Below, piece by piece: positions 48,641 through 50,220 of a stretch of 50,220 nt of DNA; the stretch's first letter is position 1; each line of letters begins with the position of its first letter. The DNA is from Oscillospiraceae bacterium. GTDB lineage: Bacteria; Bacillota; Clostridia; Oscillospirales; Oscillospiraceae. Under the pieces are notes generated by a model. That model was not told the DNA's origin. It saw nothing but the letters and a program-made list of their open reading frames with translations, and did not search any database. The position numbers and the translations under genes were made by a program. The stretch lies in assembly GCA_024691985.1 (NCBI GenBank), contig JAILNC010000043.1, forward strand, positions 1 to 50,220, in the 5' to 3' direction.

Positions 48641-50220
48641 CCGAGCACCTGCCTTGCAATGTCGACGCTCGCCTTGGCGTCTTTGGCGTAATAGTCCGCG
48701 CCGATCTCGGCGGCGTACTCCGGCGTCAGCACAGCGCCGCCCACCATGATCCTGCACGGGTGGCCGCTTTCGCGCAGGGCGCGGATGGTCTCCTCCATGC
48801 TCACGACCGTGGTGGTCATCAGGGCCGACAGGCCCACGAGACGCACATCCTCGCGGACGGCGGCGTCCACGATCTCCTGCGCCGGCACGTCGCGGCCCAG
48901 GTCGATCACGGTGTAGCCGTAGTTTTCCAGCACGACGCGCACGATGTTCTTGCCGATGTCGTGGATGTCCCCGTGCACGGTGGCCAGGATGATCTTTCCC
49001 CTGGAGACGGAGGCCCCGCCGCGTTTGGCGATGCGCTTCTTGATGATCTCGAAGCCCTCGCAGGCGGCGTTGGCCGCGTTGATGAGCTGGGGCAGGAAGA
49101 TCTCCTGCTTCTCGTAGCGCTCGCCCACCCTGTCCAGGGCGGGGGTCAGCAGATTGTTTACCACGTCGAGCTCGTCCATGGTCTCGAGCGCCTCGCGCGT
49201 CAGGGCGGCGGTCTCCTCCTTGAGGCCGCGCATCACGGCGTCGGCGAGGGTCATGCGCCCGGGCGTTTTGGGCGCCTCGGCTTCCGCGCCCGCGTCGGCG
49301 AAGCGGCGGATGTAGGCCTCCGCGTCCTTATCCTGGCCGGAGAGGACCCGGAAGGAGGCGATCGCGTCCATGACGGCGGGGCTGTTCGGGTTGACGATGG
49401 GCAGGTCCAGCCCCTCCTGCATGGCCTGGGTCAGAAAGCTCACGGTGATATGCTCGCGCGCGGGCAGACCGAAGGAAATGTTGCTCACGCCCAGGAGGGT
49501 GCGCACGCCGAGCTCCTCCTTCACCCAGCGCAGTGCGCGCAGGGTCTCGCGCGCCTGGGACTGCTGGGCCAATACCGTCAGCGTCAGGCAGTCGATGAAG
49601 ACGTCCCGCTTGTCGATGCCGTGAGCGAGGGCGGCGTTTACGATGCGCTCCGCGATCGCGGCGCGCTCCTGCCAGGTCTGGGGGATGCCGCCGCGGTCCA
49701 TGCACAGACCGACCACCGCCGCGCCGTACTTTTTGCACAGCGGGAGGATCGCATCGAGCACCTCGGCCGTGCCGTTTACGGAGTTTACGATGGCCTTGCC
49801 GTTGACCGCGCGCAGCCCGGCCTCGATGGCGGCGGGGTTTGAGGAGTCGAGCATCAGGGGCAGGTCCGTCACGCTCTGCAGGGCGCGGACCACGCGGACC
49901 ATCATGACAGCTTCGTCGATGCCGGGCAGGCCGACGTTGACGTCGAGGATCTCGGCCCCGGCGTCCTGCTGTTCGATGCCGCGCTCGACGATGTAGCCGA
50001 GGTCGTTTTCGCGCAGGGCCTGCTGGAAGCGGCGCTTGCCGGTGGGGTTGATGCGTTCGCCGATGACGTGCACGCCCTTCAGCTCCACGGTGCAGCCGGC
50101 GGAGCAGACCCCCTCCCGGGGAGCGGGCCGCTTGATGCGCGGCGCCTCTTCGGGCAGAGCGGCGCGCAGGGCGCGGATAAAGTCCGGCGTCGTGCCGCAG
50201 CAGCCGCCGAAGATCGTGAC
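48637..50220 (-). CDS. metH: Cobalamin-dependent methionine synthase (short form), 5' end outside window
   Basis: The last 527 residues are in the window. The frame stays open to the edge, entering with the zinc-ligand FGGCCGTTPDFI end of a homocysteine-binding domain. Then come the pterin/methyl-THF domain (VIGERINPTGKRRFQQAL, ILDVNVGLPGIDE, LDSSNPAAIEAGL), the B12 cap and the cobalamin domain with the lower-ligand His motif HGDIHDIGKN and VGGAVLTPEYA. It stops right after the B12 domain, so the AdoMet reactivation domain is absent, as in many Firmicutes; a separate reactivating protein is expected. GTG at 50088 is only an internal codon. Confidence 0.93.
   Translation of the reverse strand, partial: VTIFGGCCGTTPDFIRALRAALPEEAPRIKRPAPREGVCSAGCTVELKGVHVIGERINPTGKRRFQQALRENDLGYIVERGIEQQDAGAEILDVNVGLPGIDEAVMMVRVVRALQSVTDLPLMLDSSNPAAIEAGLRAVNGKAIVNSVNGTAEVLDAILPLCKKYGAAVVGLCMDRGGIPQTWQERAAIAERIVNAALAHGIDKRDVFIDCLTLTVLAQQSQARETLRALRWVKEELGVRTLLGVSNISFGLPAREHITVSFLTQAMQEGLDLPIVNPNSPAVMDAIASFRVLSGQDKDAEAYIRRFADAGAEAEAPKTPGRMTLADAVMRGLKEETAALTREALETMDELDVVNNLLTPALDRVGERYEKQEIFLPQLINAANAACEGFEIIKKRIAKRGGASVSRGKIILATVHGDIHDIGKNIVRVVLENYGYTVIDLGRDVPAQEIVDAAVREDVRLVGLSALMTTTVVSMEETIRALRESGHPCRIMVGGAVLTPEYAAEIGADYYAKDAKASVDIARQVLG

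Noticed and set aside
46760-48691. 643-codon plus-strand open frame
   Set aside because: Antisense to the HMT-MTHFR fusion and the Cys-motif gene; no domain or ribosome site.
50088-50220. metH starting at a GTG inside the window
   Set aside because: The frame stays open to the window edge and encodes the GGCCGTTP end of a homocysteine-binding domain, so the true start is outside.

Overview
The window looks like chromosomal DNA of an anaerobic, endospore-forming Clostridia species, most likely a GC-rich gut Oscillospiraceae type. This is inferred from gene content, not from a marker tree. SpoVAD and SpoVAE point to spores. Indolepyruvate ferredoxin oxidoreductase and a CoA-transferase point to fermentation of amino acids. 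Strong GC at third codon positions, Firmicutes-style ribosome binding sites and an FMN riboswitch ahead of a RibU transporter agree. I count about 42 genes that look intact, one gene cut by the right window edge, one truncated aminotransferase remnant, and one possible short remnant of unknown origin.

Left edge (1-6.4 kb): positions 1-360 are non-coding and hairpin-rich and run into the 3' part of a tRNA-Ala(CGC) that still has its CCA end and terminator but no matching 5' half. This is the pattern left by an element integrated into a tRNA gene. A small arsenic group follows (ArsR-type repressor, GNAT acetyltransferase, ArsM methyltransferase), then a membrane-anchored HAD phosphatase, a histidine phosphatase, a truncated putrescine-type aminotransferase, a VanZ-like protein and a free-standing ATP-cone protein.

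6.4-22 kb is mostly housekeeping: lysA coupled to 5-formyl-THF cyclo-ligase, a 1794-residue secreted LysM/InlB-B-repeat protein, TatD, a polytopic O-antigen-ligase-like protein, DegV, a chloramphenicol-acetyltransferase-like protein, a HerA-like ATPase, and CdsA.

22.3-29.2 kb is the most interesting metabolic block. A LysR regulator is divergent from a six-gene operon: Dabb protein, YkvI-type transporter, IorA, IorB, CoA-transferase and class I aminotransferase. Together they read as uptake, transamination, oxidative decarboxylation to an acyl-CoA and CoA transfer, i.e. oxidative fermentation of (probably aromatic) amino acids to aryl-acetates.

29.2-40.5 kb holds envelope genes on the minus strand: a phosphodiester glycosidase, two tandem paralogous membrane-anchored proteins of unknown function and a GT2-GtrA fusion; a VTC-domain / DUF4956 / carbohydrate-binding beta-helix operon; a P-loop protein; and a secreted C39-like protein with a Glu-Pro repeat.

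40.5-50.2 kb: a DUF1273 protein, an FMN riboswitch with ribU, a SpoVB-like flippase, a cytidylate-kinase-like protein, spoVAD-spoVAE, a Cys-motif membrane protein overlapping a radical SAM enzyme, and a methionine-cycle pair (short MetH translationally coupled to a homocysteine methyltransferase/MTHFR fusion). The MetH gene runs off the right edge.

Many intergenic regions carry good sigma-A promoters with a 17-bp spacer, often with an extended TGG before the -10, and perfect-stem terminators, so operon boundaries are fairly clear.
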